Positions 12,671 to 14,301 of a DNA stretch of 14,301 nucleotides are shown piece by piece. The DNA lies in contig JBMNUL010000059.1 in NCBI GenBank assembly GCA_050946255.1, forward strand, positions 1-14,301. Direction: 5' to 3'. Both the position numbers and the translations under genes were made by a program. How positions within the stretch are numbered: position 1 is the first letter of the stretch; every line of letters begins with the position of its first letter. The notes under the pieces were generated by a model. That model saw only the letters and a program-made list of their open reading frames with translations, did no database searches and had not been told where the DNA came from. This DNA is from JBMNUL01 sp050946255. GTDB taxonomy: Bacteria; Actinomycetota; Coriobacteriia; Coriobacteriales; CADBOM01.

Positions 12671-14301
12671 TTAATCTTCTTCGAGGCTGCGGACGCGCCT
12701 GATGTTGCACATGACTCCCTTGTAAGGAGCGCCGAATCCGAGCTTGCCCACGTTGAAGTGCGGGACCAGCTGGTTGAAGTTCGACTTCCAAACACCGAAC
12801 AGGTTCGGCTCCTCGCCGTCCTGCTCAGGGAACCACCAACCATGAGCGCAGTTGATGATGCCCGGCTTCATGACTGGGGTGATCTCAGCCTTGAAACGAG
12901 CCTCACCGAACATGTTGTAGACCTCGCACCAGTCGCCGTCGGTGATGTCGTACTTCTTTGCGGTCTCAGGATTAATCTGGACCCATGGCCACGGATCGAT
13001 CTGACGCAGCGAGGGAACCTGACGGTGCTCGGAATGGAACGAGCTGTAACGACGCGAACCGGAGGTCGAGATCAGAGGATACTCGTCTGCGAACTCGGGC
13101 TTGCTGATCTGGCTGTAGTTGGGCTCCTCGTAGTAGGGCAGAGGATCCTCTCCCCAGGCTTCGTACAGAATCGACTTGGCCTCGATCATACCGGTGATCG
13201 TGTTGAATCCGGGCTCGCCGTCGAAGCGGAGCAGGCCCTTCTCGTACTTCTCGTACTCGAATCCGTGCGCACCGGGCTGATAGATGCCCTCCTCGCGCAG
13301 ATCCTCGAAGGTCATGCCGAGCTCCTTGAGCTGGCCGGTGAAGAACTCGTCGACTGCAACCTCGAGAGCCTTGAGGTCCAGCTTGCCACGAGTATCGCCG
13401 GTGACCTCCTGAGGCTGCTCGCTCTCGGCAAGCTTGCTGACGTCGAGGGTGTCTCCCTCGGGCCTGTACCATGGCCACCAAGTGGGGTTGAGGCGCTGGC
13501 CGAACATGAGGCAGATCTCGATATCGGACTTGCACTCGCCAACCTGCAGTGCCTTGTTCATCGGGCCCATGAACACGGTGTTGCGGCCGTAGTGGGTGAG
13601 GACGATTCCGTCGTGCTCAGCCCAGGTGGACATCGGCAGGAAGATATCGCCGACGGCCATCGCGGTCGGGGTCATGAACAGGTCCTGGATGACGCAGTAC
13701 TCGATGGAGCTGAGCAGGGCGTCATGCCAACGCTTCGGCTGAGCGGAGCAGGTGGGTGCCAGGAAGTTGGAGCTGTTGAACCAAGCCATGCGCAGGCGGT
13801 ACGGCTTCTGGGACTCCATGGTGTTCAGCGTCTCATCAGGCTGAGTGGTCGCCATACCAGTGGAGAGTCCTGGCCATGCCTCGGCGCCGATGCGCTTTGC
13901 CCAAACCTCGTCGGACATTGCGCCGCGCTGCTCCATACGCCACTTGCCAAGCAGTGCCGAAGGAGGACCGAGGGTGATTCCACCAGGACGGTCGACGGAG
14001 CCAGCGAGTGCGGCGAGGATGATCATTGCCTGGGAGAGCTGCACGCCGTTCTTGTTCTGGTCGAATGCAAGACCCCAAGCCCAGCCAATCGGGCGCTCGG
14101 TTCCGATGATGTGAGCGACCTTCTCGATCGTCGAAACGTCGACGGTCGTGATCTCGGCAACCTTGTCAGCAGGATACTCGGCAGCGCGCTCCTTGAGCTC
14201 ATCCAGACCATAGATCCACTTCTCGGCGAACTCGTGATCGTACTCGTCGTTCTGGAACATGAGGTTCATGACGCCGAGTGCGAAAGCGGTGTCGGTCTGA
14301 G
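12671..14301 (-). CDS. Molybdopterin-dependent oxidoreductase, DMSO reductase family, N-terminus outside window
   Basis: About 543 C-terminal residues are visible; the gene enters from beyond 14301. The first visible residues, QTDTAFALGVMNLMF, match the family's GTDxALALGM segment near the molybdopterin site. GWAWGLAFDQNKNGVQLSQA, DRPGGI and DIFLPMSTWAEHDG follow, and the C-terminal dinucleotide-binding domain is complete (HSEHRQVPSLR; NPETAKKYDITDGDW; CAHGWWFPEQ; ending GAPYKGVMCNIRRV). Enzymes of this type bind bis-molybdopterin-guanine-dinucleotide and are abundant in Eggerthellaceae, where characterised members include catechol dehydroxylases; the pyrogallol transhydroxylase also belongs to the family. 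Because the N-terminus is outside, I cannot tell whether it has a Tat signal, an Fe-S cysteine motif, or which ligand binds molybdenum. Its neighbour, a cysteine-poor ferredoxin-like protein, suggests an unusual or absent electron-transfer partner. The substrate is unknown. Confidence 0.92.
   Translation of the reverse strand, partial: QTDTAFALGVMNLMFQNDEYDHEFAEKWIYGLDELKERAAEYPADKVAEITTVDVSTIEKVAHIIGTERPIGWAWGLAFDQNKNGVQLSQAMIILAALAGSVDRPGGITLGPPSALLGKWRMEQRGAMSDEVWAKRIGAEAWPGLSTGMATTQPDETLNTMESQKPYRLRMAWFNSSNFLAPTCSAQPKRWHDALLSSIEYCVIQDLFMTPTAMAVGDIFLPMSTWAEHDGIVLTHYGRNTVFMGPMNKALQVGECKSDIEICLMFGQRLNPTWWPWYRPEGDTLDVSKLAESEQPQEVTGDTRGKLDLKALEVAVDEFFTGQLKELGMTFEDLREEGIYQPGAHGFEYEKYEKGLLRFDGEPGFNTITGMIEAKSILYEAWGEDPLPYYEEPNYSQISKPEFADEYPLISTSGSRRYSSFHSEHRQVPSLRQIDPWPWVQINPETAKKYDITDGDWCEVYNMFGEARFKAEITPVMKPGIINCAHGWWFPEQDGEEPNLFGVWKSNFNQLVPHFNVGKLGFGAPYKGVMCNIRRVRSLEED

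Overview
The window looks like a chromosomal segment of a host-associated anaerobic actinobacterium of the Coriobacteriia, most likely Eggerthellaceae. This rests on a molybdopterin oxidoreductase with its small partner, a BspA-type leucine-rich protein with the helical tail common in that group, strong GGAGG ribosome sites, one TTG start, and moderately high GC in genes with AT-rich gaps. The assignment is by family resemblance only; no rRNA or marker gene is present.

Left part (1-4863): a divergent locus. Leftward runs a 2-hydroxyacyl-CoA dehydratase (HgdB) / double-cubane family protein, cut by the window edge. Rightward run two overlapping genes: a 748-residue fusion of a NifH-type ATPase to a NifD-type domain, then a NifK-type subunit. 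The ATPase keeps both iron-sulfur cysteines. The NifD-type domain keeps all three P-cluster-position cysteines, while the NifK-type partner keeps one of three. The FeMo-cofactor ligands (Cys275, His442) and His195 are not conserved. This is a nitrogenase-like reductase of unknown substrate, not a nitrogen-fixing enzyme, and its pairing with a dehydratase-family metalloprotein is the most striking feature here.

Middle part (4864-10621): an amino-acid-type sodium symporter (SNF/NSS family) with a good promoter; a type II NADP-isocitrate dehydrogenase with a hairpin in its leader; four 45-bp tandem repeats that begin at the dehydrogenase stop codon; then a convergent cytoplasmic-looking leucine-rich repeat protein.

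Right part (10622-14301): an unrecognised 204-residue protein with a structured leader and a strong terminator, then a leftward block. That block holds the C-terminal part of a DMSO-reductase-family molybdopterin enzyme, a ferredoxin-like small subunit that has lost nearly all its cluster cysteines, and two small unknown proteins with their own promoter/inverted repeat and a strong terminator.

Most proposed partnerships (HgdB-like protein with Nif-like reductase; cysteine-poor small subunit with molybdoenzyme) are inferred from adjacency and family knowledge, not shown directly.
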